From the NCBI GenBank assembly GCA_965218765.1, contig CBDCLU010000004.1:124001-188000 (forward strand): 64,000 bases of DNA. The letters are read 5' to 3'. Positions 1 through 9,928 of this stretch are shown one piece after another (position 1 is the stretch's first letter; each line of letters begins with the position of its first letter). The notes under the pieces were generated by a model that searched no databases, was not told the DNA's origin, and saw only the letters and a list, made by a program, of their open reading frames with translations. The position numbers were made by a program, and so were the translations under genes. The DNA comes from JBBPYC01 sp965218765. Lineage in GTDB: Bacteria > Pseudomonadota > Gammaproteobacteria > Burkholderiales > Burkholderiaceae_C.

Positions 1-100
1 CGATCACACCCACGTCGGCATCGAAGCGCGGCGCCTTGGTGCCGTCGATCACGGTGCCGTTTCTCACCAGCAGTTCGTAGTGCGTAGTCTTGTTGCTCAT
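1..100 (-). CDS. N-acyl-D-amino-acid deacylase-like amidohydrolase, N-terminus only
   Basis: Only the first 33 residues are inside the window; the gene runs off the left edge. They begin MSNKTTHYELLVRNGTVIDG and continue with a short KAPRFDADVGVI stretch, the beta-strand start typical of amidohydrolase family 3 (D-aminoacylase/N-acyl-D-amino-acid deacylase, also dihydroorotase-like enzymes). The start is well set by GGAGG six bases upstream. It lies 10 bp downstream of the last dipeptide-ABC gene on the same strand and is probably the last or next gene of that operon, so a role in breaking down an imported N-acyl-D-amino acid or peptide is a reasonable inference. No catalytic residues are visible, so the exact enzyme cannot be named. 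Confidence 0.7.
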   Translation of the reverse strand, partial: MSNKTTHYELLVRNGTVIDGTKAPRFDADVGVI

Positions 101-110
101 GCGAACCTCC

Positions 111-1108
111 TCAGCGGAAATGACAAGCTACCAAGTGGCCTTGATCAGCATTTGACGGCCGACTGGTCAAGGCGGGATCCTGCTGCCTGCAAACGTCCTG
201 CGCGATCGGGCAGCGCGTATGGAATCGGCAGCCGGACGGCGGATTTGCGGGACTTGGCGGGTCGCCCTGCATCAGCACGCGCTGACTGCGCGCGCGCGGA
301 TTCGGCACCGGCACGGCCGACAGCAGCACCTGCGTGTACGGATGACGCGGCGCCGAGAACAGCGTGTCGCGATCGGCCAGTTCGACGATACGACCGAGGT
401 ACATCACCGCGACCCGATGGCTGATGTGCCGCACCACCGCGAGGTCGTGCGCAACGAACAGGTAGGCGACGCCGAACTCGGCCTGCAGGTCCATCAACAG
501 GTTCACGACCTGCGCCTGAACCGATACATCGAGCGCGGATACCGGCTCGTCGCAGACGATCAGCGCGGGGTTCAGCGCGAGCGCGCGTGCAATGCCGAGG
601 CGCTGGCGCTGCCCGCCGGAAAACTCGTGCGGGTATTTGTCAATCGCTTCGGGCCGCAGGCCGACCTTGCCGAACAGCCACTGGACACGCTCGCGCCGTT
701 CGCTGCGTGAAGTCGCACCGAAGTTGCGCAGCGGCTCGGCGACGATCTCGCCGGCCGACAAACGTGGGTTCAGCGATGCATACGGATCCTGAAAGATGAT
801 CTGCACGTCACGCCGGCGCAGCCGCATCTGCGGCTTGCTCAGCTTCAACAACTCTTCGCCGTTGAGCCGCACCGAACCCGATGTCGGCTCGACCAGCCGC
901 ATCACCGACTTGGCGGTCGTCGTCTTGCCGCAGCCCGACTCGCCGACCAGCGCCAGCGTTTCGCCGCGCGCCACATGAAACGACACGCCATCGACTGCCT
1001 GAACCGGCGGCTTGCGAGGCGCGAGCCAACGCTTAGACGCCAGATAGTGCTTCTTGAGATCGCGCACTGCGAGCAGCGGCGCTGTCTCTGCCTGTTGCGA
1101 AACCGCAC

Positions 1109-1112
<4 letters not shown>
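111..1112 (-). CDS. Dipeptide/oligopeptide ABC transporter ATPase (DppF/OppF-like)
   Basis: 333 residues, the usual length for the second ATPase of peptide importers. Walker A GESGCGKTTT lies near residues 57-66, followed by the ABC signature FSGGQRQRLGIARAL, Walker B LIVCDEPVSALD and a switch His (VAHDL). The C-terminal oligo_HPY region with paired Cys (CRFHTRCP) is typical of OppF/DppF. The ATG overlaps the stop of the preceding ATPase gene by 4 bp (ATGA), so the two are translationally coupled and likely form the heterodimeric motor for the two permeases upstream. The substrate is a peptide or peptide-like compound by family; glutathione or gamma-glutamyl compounds are possible given the neighbouring gamma-glutamyltransferase. 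Confidence 0.93.
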
Positions 1113-2140
<1,028 letters not shown>

Positions 2141-2155
2141 GGAAGCGTTCCGCTG

Positions 2156-3064
2156 TCACAACTGCCGCGCGAGCCGCGGATCAAGCGCGTCGCGCAGACC
2201 GTCGCCGACGAGGTTGATTGCCAGCACCGTCAGCGCGAGCAGGATGCCGGGATACAGGATGATGTGGAACGCGACGGCCACGACGTTGCGGCCCTCGGCC
2301 ATCATGTTGCCCCAGCTCGGCATCTGCGCCGGGATGCCGACGCCCAGGAACGACAGCGCCGCTTCGATCAGCACCGCGGAAGCCGCGACGAAAGTGGCCT
2401 GGATGAATAGCGGCGGCACCATGTTCGGCAGCACGTGCCGCGCAAGGATCGTCGGCAGCCGGGTGCCGACCGCGTGCGCGGCTTCGACGTAAAGCTGCTC
2501 GCGCAAGGTCAACGACAGCGACCGCACGAGCCGCACCACGCGCGGCACTTCGGGCACCGTGATCGCGACGATCACGGCAGTCAGGCTCGCGTGCGTGACA
2601 GCCATCAGCGCGATCGCGAGCAGGATGCCAGGAATCGCCATGAGACCGTCCATGATGCGCATCACGAAGCCGTCGGACCGACGCACGAAACCGGCCACGA
2701 GGCCGATCAGCACGCCGATCACGCTTGCGATCAGGCCGACCGACAAGCCCACGATCAGCGACACACGCCCACCCCAGACTACGCGACTGAACACGTCGCG
2801 CCCGAGCGCGTCAGTGCCGAACCAATGCTCGGCCGACGGCGGCTTCAGGCGCGCGAGCACGTCCATGTCCTGCGGATCGAACGGCGCGATCCAGGGCGCG
2901 GCGATCGACAGCACGACGACTGCGACCAGCAGCAGCGCGCCGACGATCAACGTCGGGTGCTTGCGTGCCCAGCGAAAGCGTGGCAGCACGAACGGCGCTT
3001 CGTCGTGAGCAGCGACCGACACCGCGTGCACGGCTTCGAGCGGAGTGGACATGGGCAGCGGCAT
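2156..3064 (-). CDS. Peptide ABC transporter permease (DppC/OppC-like)
   Basis: About 302 residues if translation begins at the ATG at 3062-3064, which overlaps the upstream permease stop by one base (TGATG) and suggests coupled translation. A second ATG at 3052 (MSTPLEAV) is equally possible; neither has a clear Shine-Dalgarno. A cytoplasmic N-terminus is followed by a first membrane segment (PTLIVGALLLVAVVVLSI) and then WFGTDALGRDVFSR, a hallmark of DppC/OppC permeases. About five further membrane segments and an EAA-type loop (EAAHAVGTRLPTILARHVLPN) follow. It pairs with the DppB-like permease. The reading frame continues upstream to 3451, but that part is a shadow of dppB. Confidence 0.92.
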   Translation of the reverse strand: MPLPMSTPLEAVHAVSVAAHDEAPFVLPRFRWARKHPTLIVGALLLVAVVVLSIAAPWIAPFDPQDMDVLARLKPPSAEHWFGTDALGRDVFSRVVWGGRVSLIVGLSVGLIASVIGVLIGLVAGFVRRSDGFVMRIMDGLMAIPGILLAIALMAVTHASLTAVIVAITVPEVPRVVRLVRSLSLTLREQLYVEAAHAVGTRLPTILARHVLPNMVPPLFIQATFVAASAVLIEAALSFLGVGIPAQMPSWGNMMAEGRNVVAVAFHIILYPGILLALTVLAINLVGDGLRDALDPRLARQL

Positions 3065-3999
3065 CAGTATTGGATGCGCGGATCGAACTGACGGTAGCTC
3101 AAGTCGATCAGCAAGTTGATCAGCATATAGGCACCGGCCGAGATCAGCAGCACGCTCTGAATCACCGGATAGTCGTGCTGCTGGACCGAGTCGACCACCA
3201 AGCGGCCGACGCCCGGGATCGCGAACACGGTTTCGGTCACGACCACGCCGCCGATCAGCAAGGCGATGCCGACGCCCACCGTGGTCGCGATCGGGATCGC
3301 CGCATTGCGCAGCGCATGCATCAGCACCGCGAGCACGCCGAGGCCCTTGGCGCGTGCGGTGCGGATGTAGTCCTCGCTGAGCACTTCGAGCACGGTGGCC
3401 CGCGTCATCCTCGTGATCAGCGCAAGGTAGACCAACGCGAGGTTCACGCATGGCAGCACCAGGCTGCGCAACCAGGGGCCGAATCCTTCCGAAATGCTTG
3501 CGTAACCCTGCACTGGAAACCAGCCGAGCTTGATTGCGAAGCCGTAGATCAGCAGATAACCGATCAGGAACACCGGCACCGAGAACGCAAGCACCGAGAA
3601 CAGCATGACGAGCCGGTCGATCCAGCTGCCGGCCCGATAGGCTGCCAGCGTGCCGAGCGGCACCGCGATCAGCACCGCCAGCGTGATGGTCAGCACCGCG
3701 ATCGACAGCGTCGGCTCAACCCGCTGCGCGAGCAGGGTCGAGACCGGCACGTGCGTGAAGATCGAGGTGCCGAGGTCGCCCTGCGCGAGCTTGCCGAGCC
3801 AGATCAGGAACTGGCGCCACAGCGGCTGATCAAGGCCAAGTGCGACGCGCAGCTTCGCGATGTCGTCGCCGGTCGCGAAGTCCCCTGCGATCAGCGCGGC
3901 CGGATCGCCAGGTGAGATGTGGATCAGCAGGAACACGAGGATCGCGACCACCGCCATCACGGGCAGGGTGGCGATCAGGCGCTGCAGCAGGTAGCGCAT
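3064..3999 (-). CDS. Peptide ABC transporter permease (DppB/OppB-like)
   Basis: 311 residues, starting MRYLLQRLIATLPVMAVVA, the classic first membrane helix of DppB/OppB permeases, followed by HISPGDPAALIAGD. A binding-protein-dependent transport domain with about six helices and an EAA loop (IRTARAKGLGVLAVLMHALRN) completes it. The start codon is 23 bp downstream of the brnA antitoxin stop, so transcription must pass through, or restart after, the inserted brnTA pair if this gene is expressed with the substrate-binding protein at 4713-6296. Confidence 0.93.
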   Translation of the reverse strand: MRYLLQRLIATLPVMAVVAILVFLLIHISPGDPAALIAGDFATGDDIAKLRVALGLDQPLWRQFLIWLGKLAQGDLGTSIFTHVPVSTLLAQRVEPTLSIAVLTITLAVLIAVPLGTLAAYRAGSWIDRLVMLFSVLAFSVPVFLIGYLLIYGFAIKLGWFPVQGYASISEGFGPWLRSLVLPCVNLALVYLALITRMTRATVLEVLSEDYIRTARAKGLGVLAVLMHALRNAAIPIATTVGVGIALLIGGVVVTETVFAIPGVGRLVVDSVQQHDYPVIQSVLLISAGAYMLINLLIDLSYRQFDPRIQY

Positions 4000-4022
4000 C
4001 GGCTAGCGGACCGTCTCACCCA

Positions 4023-4400
4023 TCATTTGGCGCGGCTGGCTGGCGAGCCGGCCGTGGAAGCGATCTGCTCGTGCTTGGGGATTGGCCGATGTTCACTCAA
4101 CCACTCTTTGAGCGCCGCATTCACGCGCGTTTGCCACCCTGGGCCGTCGGCACGGAACGCAATGAGAATTTCCGCGTCAAGCCGGATGGCCACCTGCTCC
4201 TTGGTTGGATTCCTGTTCTTGCCTCGCGCCCTACGAAGTACGGCAATGGTTGCTGCGACACCGCCGCCCGGCGTCCGTTGACCGTTGCTCCAATCCACGC
4301 CGTCCGGTGACGTAAATGGTGCTGCCGACGCTTCGGCGGCAGCAATCTGCTCAGCGCAAAAAGCGGGCGAAGTAGGCTTCGGTTTGCGGACGGTCTGCAT
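4023..4400 (-). CDS. brnA: BrnA-family antitoxin
   Basis: 125 residues. The C-terminal half carries the BrnA/CopG-like pattern VAIRLDAEILIAFRADGPGW followed by QTRVNAALKEWL, the ribbon-helix-helix part that binds DNA and neutralises BrnT. The N-terminal half (TSPDGVDWSN) is also typical of the family. It overlaps the brnT reading frame by 50 bp, the normal arrangement for brnTA. BrnA usually represses its own operon. The partner toxin gene appears to be broken (see the brnT entry), so this may be a solitary functional antitoxin. Confidence 0.85.
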   Translation of the reverse strand: MQTVRKPKPTSPAFCAEQIAAAEASAAPFTSPDGVDWSNGQRTPGGGVAATIAVLRRARGKNRNPTKEQVAIRLDAEILIAFRADGPGWQTRVNAALKEWLSEHRPIPKHEQIASTAGSPASRAK

Positions 4401-4623
4401 ATCGGCAAGAGATCAAATGAACGCACTCTTCGCGCTCGGTCCACACCAGGAAGATGACTTGTCCGCGCCACATCGCCGAGCTTTGCAACCGAAGCTCGCC
4501 ATAGCGCTCGCGGTCGTCATCCATCGTGATCATCGGGGAATCAAACGCTTCCTCAAGGTCAGCCAGATCATTCCCATGCTTGTTGAGGTTGGTCCTGCGT
4601 TTTAACTCATCCTAGGAGACCAT
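4351..4623 (-). pseudogene. brnT: BrnT-family toxin gene with a nonsense codon at position 4
   Basis: Reading from the ATG at 4621-4623 gives M-V-S-stop-D-E-L-K-R-R-T-N-L-N-K-H-G and then about 75 residues matching BrnT (LADLEEAFDSPMITMDDDRERYGE, then VIFLVWTEREECVHLISCRYA). The BrnT family normally starts with a short strand, then W-D-E-x-K and N-x-x-K-H-G. The TAG at 4612-4614 sits exactly where that Trp (TGG) is expected. The only later ATG (4531-4533) would give a 60-residue fragment without the K-H-G segment. The simplest reading is a toxin inactivated by a single TGG-to-TAG change, with brnA still intact. A sequencing error is the main alternative. Confidence 0.8.
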
Positions 4624-4712
4624 TGGCAAATTGTAGATGCATTATGGTCGAATCGAGAGACCACGTGATGGGTCGGCTAATCAAAGTCTTCTTAACTGCC
4701 GCAAGTCATCGG

Positions 4713-6296
4713 CTACTTGTCCAGCACCCACACCGTCGGCAACCCGCCCCACAGCAGATCGGTGTGCTTCAGCTCCTTGCGCGCCGCATAGGCCGGCGTG
4801 AACTGGCCTGAGAATGCATACGGCACGACTTCATAGGCGCGGGTCTGGAATGCATCAAGCAGCACGCGGCGTTTGGCCGGATCGATTTCACGCACCCATT
4901 CGTTGCGCAGCGCATCGAGCTTTTCGTCGCAGGGCCAGCCGGGCAGGCTGCTGCCGCAGGCGGCGCTCAAGTAGGCGTTCGTGATCGGCGAATCGACGTC
5001 GAAGGTGCCGGCCACCGTCACGTACATGTTCCAGCCGCCTTGCGCCGGCGCATCCTTCTTGGCCCGGCGCGCGCCGATCGATGCCCAGTCCATCGTCTGC
5101 ACATCGACCTTCATGCCGATCTTCTTCATCATCTGCGCAGCGATCAGGCCTTCGGCATTGGTGTACGTGACGTCGGTCGGCACCAGGATCGTGACGGGTT
5201 CGCCCTTGTAGCCGGCCTCAGCCAGCAGCTGCTTGGACTTCGCCAGATCAGGCTTGGCAAACGGCGCCGCGCCGGCCGACGTGTCATTCGGGCTGCCACA
5301 GATGAACCAGGTCGCGCAATACTTCATGCGCATGTCGGCCGGGTAGCCCATGCCCGCCATGAACTGCTCCTGGTCCACCGCGTGCAGCACCGCCTGCCGG
5401 ACCTTTGCGTTGTCGAACGGCGGCAGCAGCTGGTTCATCACCAGAAAGCCCTGCCACGGCGCCGAGCCGCCGACCCGAATGTTCGGATCGGCACGCAGCG
5501 GCTCGATGAAGTCGGGCGCCAGCACTTCGATCAGATCGACCTCGTTGTTCTTCAACGCCGCGGCAGAGCTGTTCGAGTCGGGCAGGTACAGCCATTCAAC
5601 CCGATCGAAATGCGGCCGCTTGTTGCCGGCCAGTCCGCTCGGCGGTTCGCTGCGCCCGACGTAGTGCGGATTGCGCTCGAATGCAAGCGTGCTGCCGGGC
5701 ACCCACTGCTCGCGCTTGAATATGAACGGGCCTGAGCCGAGCGCTTCGTTCATCGGCGCGTTGGTCGGCAACGTGGCCAGGCGCTCGGGCATGATGAACG
5801 GCGGGAAGGCCGACGGCTTGGCCAGCCCTTCGAGCACCATGCCGAACGGCTCTTTCAGCGTCAGCGTGAAGCCGTCAGCGCCGCTTTCCTTCCACTCAGC
5901 GCCGGCTGTCGTCATTGCGCGGCCGATGCTGTCGCGTGCGGTCCAGCGTTTGAGGGATGCGACCACGTCCTTCGATGTCACCGCGGTGCCGTCCGAGAAC
6001 TTGAGGCCCGGCCGCAACGTGAACGTCCAGCTCTTGCCGTCGTCGGACTTGGTGTACTTGTCCACCATCTGCGGCTGCGGCACGCCTTTCGCATCCTGCG
6101 CAAACAACGTGTCGTAGACCATGTAGCCGAAGTTGCGCGTGATGTAGGCAGTCGTGAAGCTCGGGTCCAGGATTTTCAGGTTCGCATGGGCGACCATGCG
6201 CAGCGTCTTCGGCTCGGTCTGGGCGCTGGTGGGCAATGCGGTAGCGGCGAACAGTGCGATCAGGCAAAAGCCGGCCAGTTTGAAATGCAGTTTCAT
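4713..6296 (-). CDS. Peptide ABC transporter periplasmic substrate-binding protein (SBP family 5)
   Basis: 527 residues from the ATG at 6294-6296, with AGAGAA upstream. A signal peptide (MKLHFKLAGFCLIALFAATA, cleaved near TSAQT) precedes an SBP_bac_5 fold: LRMVAHANLKILDPSFTTAY, LRPGLKFSDGTAVTSKDVV, GSGPFIFKREQWVPG, and NNEVDLIEVLAPDF. It delivers peptides or peptide-like ligands to the DppBCDF-like membrane complex encoded downstream. The reading frame extends open to 7316, but that part lies antisense to ggt and is not coding. The gene is divergent from ggt, so the two share a 297-bp promoter region. The brnTA pair separates it from its permease genes. Confidence 0.93.
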   Translation of the reverse strand: MKLHFKLAGFCLIALFAATALPTSAQTEPKTLRMVAHANLKILDPSFTTAYITRNFGYMVYDTLFAQDAKGVPQPQMVDKYTKSDDGKSWTFTLRPGLKFSDGTAVTSKDVVASLKRWTARDSIGRAMTTAGAEWKESGADGFTLTLKEPFGMVLEGLAKPSAFPPFIMPERLATLPTNAPMNEALGSGPFIFKREQWVPGSTLAFERNPHYVGRSEPPSGLAGNKRPHFDRVEWLYLPDSNSSAAALKNNEVDLIEVLAPDFIEPLRADPNIRVGGSAPWQGFLVMNQLLPPFDNAKVRQAVLHAVDQEQFMAGMGYPADMRMKYCATWFICGSPNDTSAGAAPFAKPDLAKSKQLLAEAGYKGEPVTILVPTDVTYTNAEGLIAAQMMKKIGMKVDVQTMDWASIGARRAKKDAPAQGGWNMYVTVAGTFDVDSPITNAYLSAACGSSLPGWPCDEKLDALRNEWVREIDPAKRRVLLDAFQTRAYEVVPYAFSGQFTPAYAARKELKHTDLLWGGLPTVWVLDK

Positions 6297-6593
6297 GTCG
6301 GGTTCTCTTTGAATCGATTGGGTTGGCAGTCGTCGTCTCGATCCGAGCAGGCAATTCGCCCCGCTGCGGCTTTCAGCATGGCCGCGTTCAGCACAAGCGA
6401 TCGGCGACGAGAAAAAGTCCTTGCCTCGCTGTCGTGCATGAGCATTCCCTGACCATAGCGCGTCGCAAGCGGAAACGGCAAGGGGGTTAGTCCGGACCCA
6501 TACACTGGCATCGCCACTTGAAGCGCACGCCCAGCTCGATCGGATCGATGGACCTTCGCCGCTCTTTCCCTTGCACCGACCAAGGCTTCTGCC
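6297..6593. promoter_or_regulatory. Divergent promoter region between the peptide-binding-protein gene and ggt
   Basis: A 297-bp stretch between two divergently transcribed genes. It must hold promoters for both, but I could not pick out convincing -35/-10 pairs or an operator. Open frames crossing it are shadows. Confidence 0.4.
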
Positions 6594-8396
6594 ATGTCTT
6601 TCGTCAGTCCCGATCCATTCACGACGCGCCCGGAAATCCAGGGCACCTTCGGCGTCGTCGCATCGACTCACTGGATCGCCTCGGCGGTCGGCATGGGGGT
6701 GCTCGAACGCGGCGGCAACGCGTTCGATGCGGGCGTGGCGACGGCGTTCGCGTTGCAGGTCGTCGAGCCGCACCTGAACGGGCCGGGCGGCGATGTGCCA
6801 ATCATTATTCACGACAGTCGCAAAAACCGTACCGAAGTGATCTGCGGACAAGGCATCGCACCGGCCGGCCTGACGATCGACCACTGCCGCGCGGCCGGGC
6901 TCGACATGTTGCCCGGCTCCGGCCTGCTCGCCGCCTGCGTGCCGGGAACCTTCGACGCCTGGATGCTGCTGCTGCGCGACCACGGCACCTTGCGCCCGCG
7001 CGACGTGCTGGCGCCTGCGCTGCACTACCTGCGGCATGGCCATCCGCTGCTCGAGCGCGTCAGCGCGACGATCGATACGGTGAAAACGCTGTTCACTGAG
7101 CACTGGCCGACGTCGGCCGCGCTGTGGCTGCCCGGCGGCGACGTGCCGGCACCGGGCGCGCTGTTTCGCAACCCGGTGCTGGCCGACACCTACGAACGCA
7201 TCCTGAAAGAAGCGGAGAGCGCAGGCGGCGACCGCGATGCGCAGATCGAACGTGCGCGGCATGCCTGGTCGCACGGCTTCGTCGCCGAAGCGATCGACGG
7301 TTTTTGCCGCATGCATGAAGTGATGGACTCTTCAGGCCGCGCCCATCGCGGCGTGCTGACCGCAAGCGACATGGCGAACTGGCAGGCCAGTGTCGAAGCG
7401 CCGGCCACCTACGACTACGGCCGCTACACAGTGATCAAACCCGGCGCCTGGTGTCAGGGCATCGCCACGCTGCAGCAACTCGCGCTGTTGAAAGGTTTCG
7501 ATCTCGACGGCATCGACGTGAGGGGCCCCGACTTCGTGCACCACGTGACCGAGGCGGCCAAGCTCGCGTTCGCCGACCGCGACAAGTTCCTCGGCGACCC
7601 GTTGTTCGTCGATGTGCCGCTCGACACGCTGCTGTCCGACGACTACAACGCCGCACGCCGCCAATTGATCGGCGCATCGGCGTCGATGGAGCAACGACCG
7701 GGGGCCATCGCCGGCCGCGGCAAGGCGTTCGAGATCCACGTAGCAGAAGGCGCGCGCGCCGCAGTCGGGGGCCTGGGCACCGGCGAGCCGACGGTCGGGC
7801 GCCTGGGCGCCGCGCGTGGCGACACGGTGCATTTCGACATCATCGACCGCCACGGCAACATGATCGCGGCAACCCCTTCCGGCGGCTGGCTGCAGTCGTC
7901 GCCGACGATTCCCGAGCTTGGCTTCTGCCTGGGCACGCGCGCGCAGATGTTTGTGCTCGATCCCGCGCATCCGGCCGCACTGGGCTTGGGCCGACGCCCA
8001 CGCACCACACTGTCGCCGACCATGGCGCTGCGCGATGGCGAGCCGTATCTGGCCTGGGGCTCGCCGGGCGGCGACCAGCAGGACCAGTGGATCCCACAGA
8101 TGTTCCTGCGGCACGTGCATGCGGGCATGAACCTGCAGCAGGCGATCGACGCACCGGCCTGGCACAGCGAGCACTTCCCGACGTCGTTCTGGCCGCGCAC
8201 GGCCCGGCCCGGCGTGCTGGTGCTGGAAGCGCGCATGCCACGGGCGACGATCGATGAGCTGGCGCGGCGCGGCCACAAGGTCGAGATCGGGCCGGAGTGG
8301 TCGGAAGGCCGGCTCGTGGCCGCTGCGCGTGATGGCGCGCTGCTGAAAGCGGCGGCCAATCCGCGCGGGATGCAGGGTTACGCGGTGGGGCGCTGA
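6594..8396 (+). CDS. ggt: Gamma-glutamyltransferase family protein
   Basis: 600 residues with the GGT layout: N-terminal HWIASAVGMGVLERGGNAFD, a central helical part, then a predicted autoprocessing site at Thr411 (GDTVHFDIIDRHGNMIAATP), where the Thr becomes the nucleophile of the small subunit. LGRRPRTTLSPTMALRDGEP and WGSPGGDQQDQW are typical of the small subunit. Family members cleave the gamma-glutamyl bond of glutathione and related compounds. There is no signal peptide, so unlike E. coli GGT it may act in the cytoplasm on an imported substrate. The divergent peptide ABC operon fits that idea. It converges with the M81 peptidase gene, with 22 bp between the stops. Confidence 0.9.
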   Translation: MSFVSPDPFTTRPEIQGTFGVVASTHWIASAVGMGVLERGGNAFDAGVATAFALQVVEPHLNGPGGDVPIIIHDSRKNRTEVICGQGIAPAGLTIDHCRAAGLDMLPGSGLLAACVPGTFDAWMLLLRDHGTLRPRDVLAPALHYLRHGHPLLERVSATIDTVKTLFTEHWPTSAALWLPGGDVPAPGALFRNPVLADTYERILKEAESAGGDRDAQIERARHAWSHGFVAEAIDGFCRMHEVMDSSGRAHRGVLTASDMANWQASVEAPATYDYGRYTVIKPGAWCQGIATLQQLALLKGFDLDGIDVRGPDFVHHVTEAAKLAFADRDKFLGDPLFVDVPLDTLLSDDYNAARRQLIGASASMEQRPGAIAGRGKAFEIHVAEGARAAVGGLGTGEPTVGRLGAARGDTVHFDIIDRHGNMIAATPSGGWLQSSPTIPELGFCLGTRAQMFVLDPAHPAALGLGRRPRTTLSPTMALRDGEPYLAWGSPGGDQQDQWIPQMFLRHVHAGMNLQQAIDAPAWHSEHFPTSFWPRTARPGVLVLEARMPRATIDELARRGHKVEIGPEWSEGRLVAAARDGALLKAAANPRGMQGYAVGR

Positions 8397-8418
8397 GTCG
8401 TGTCGCCGGACCGTTCGC

Positions 8419-9876
8419 TCAAGCGCTCGCGCCCGCATCCAGCGGCCACTTCGGCCGCTGCACCTTTTGATACGGCAGGGTCGCCAGATCGATCGTGACC
8501 GAGCCCGGCGCACCCGCGTAGATCACGTGCTTCGCGACTTTCGAGAACGACGCATAGAAGTGCTGCGACGACTTAACGACGATGATCTTTTTCGCGCTCA
8601 GGTCGCAGTCGAGCTGTGTGAACAGGTCGGTGCCCATCGCCTGGTTGCGCAACGTGATCAGCACGATCTCGATGCCGTTCGCCTCCACCAGCGCGCAGTC
8701 GCCAAGCGCGGTCGGCGTGTTGGCCAAGCCCGTCATCACCATGTCGCGGCGCAATGCTTTCACAGTGCAGTCCAGGTCGATCGGGTCGCCCGACAGCGGG
8801 CTGATCTTGCCGCCGATGCGCATCGCCAGCCTTGCGCCTTCGCCTGCGTCGAATGCGATGCGCACCGCGATCGGGTCCCACATCGGGCCGAGCGCGGCGT
8901 TCGTGATGCCGCGCTCGACCAGCCGGCGCAGGATGAATGTCGCATCGCTGGCAGCACCGCCGCCGGGGTTGTCCGCGCCGTCCGAGATCACCACCGGGCC
9001 GCCGTCGAATGCGAGCGCCTGATCCAGCGCTTCGTCGATGCTTGGATAACGCACGGTGAGCGCATCGCGCAGGCCGATCAGCTCGTCGGCCAGCTTGCGT
9101 GCCAGCGCGTCCGCCTTGACTTGGTCGCCATCGGCATAGACCAGCAGCTTGGTGCCCATGCCCGGCACATCGCCCCACGGAAAGCCGTGCGAAATCGAGA
9201 TCGATAGCACGCCGTCCTTGCCTTCAAGCGACTGAATGCGGTCGACAAACGCACGCGCCGGATCGCGCGAGGTGTGCATGGTCACGACCATCTCGCAGTC
9301 CACCACGGCGGCGACCGGCTTGATCTTTTTCTCCACCATCGCTGCGCAGAGATCGACGAGTTCAAGGCCGCGCTCCAGCACATCGGTGTGCGGATACTCC
9401 TTGAACGCGATCAGCAGGTCGGCGTTCTCGACCATCTCCGGCGTCAGATGGTTGTGCGGATCCAGTTCGGCGCCAAGCACCACGTCGGGCCCGACCATCT
9501 CGCGCACGCGCTGCAGTAGGTCGCCTTCGCAATCGTCGTAGCCGTCGGCGACCATCGCGCCATGCAGACCGAGCACGACCATGTCGACCGGCAATGCCGC
9601 GCGCAGGTCGGCCAGCAGTTCATCGCGCAGCGTCTCGTAGGCTTCACGGGTGGTGATGCCGCTCGGCTGCGCGCCCGCCACCAGCCCTTCGGACAATTGC
9701 CAGTGCCGTTCCTTGCCACGCAGCCGTGCGGCCCACAGCGGACCGGAGAACAGCGTGATGTGGTCCGGATGCTTGCCCGCGGGGTAGTAGCCGCGATCCC
9801 GGAACGAGGCAAGGCCGGTCGGCATCGGGCCGAAGGTGTTGGTTTCGGTGGCGAGGGATCCGCTGAAGACACGCAT
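8419..9876 (-). CDS. M81 family metallopeptidase (MlrC-like)
   Basis: 485 residues from the ATG at 9874-9876, which has GGAG seven bases upstream. The N-terminus (MRVFSGSLATETNTFGPMP), GLHGAMVADGYDDCEGDLL and ELDPHNHLTPEMVENADLL are conserved in the M81/MlrC family, whose founder cleaves the linearised microcystin tetrapeptide. The C-terminal MlrC domain is present (DGADNPGGGAASDATF). Most M81 proteins in Burkholderiales have no known substrate. It is the last gene of the long minus-strand run and could act on an acidic or D-residue-containing peptide; the next gene encodes a DAO-type amino acid or sarcosine oxidase-like enzyme. Confidence 0.87.
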   Translation of the reverse strand: MRVFSGSLATETNTFGPMPTGLASFRDRGYYPAGKHPDHITLFSGPLWAARLRGKERHWQLSEGLVAGAQPSGITTREAYETLRDELLADLRAALPVDMVVLGLHGAMVADGYDDCEGDLLQRVREMVGPDVVLGAELDPHNHLTPEMVENADLLIAFKEYPHTDVLERGLELVDLCAAMVEKKIKPVAAVVDCEMVVTMHTSRDPARAFVDRIQSLEGKDGVLSISISHGFPWGDVPGMGTKLLVYADGDQVKADALARKLADELIGLRDALTVRYPSIDEALDQALAFDGGPVVISDGADNPGGGAASDATFILRRLVERGITNAALGPMWDPIAVRIAFDAGEGARLAMRIGGKISPLSGDPIDLDCTVKALRRDMVMTGLANTPTALGDCALVEANGIEIVLITLRNQAMGTDLFTQLDCDLSAKKIIVVKSSQHFYASFSKVAKHVIYAGAPGSVTIDLATLPYQKVQRPKWPLDAGASA

Positions 9877-9928
9877 GCTTGGCTCCTGAGTGACGGGGAA
9901 TCGAGTGGGCAATCGAATGCGATTGCGA

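Noticed and set aside
6297..7316. N-terminal extension of the peptide-binding-protein gene to 867 residues
   Set aside because: The extension is antisense to ggt, and a proper signal peptide with ribosome site begins at 6296.
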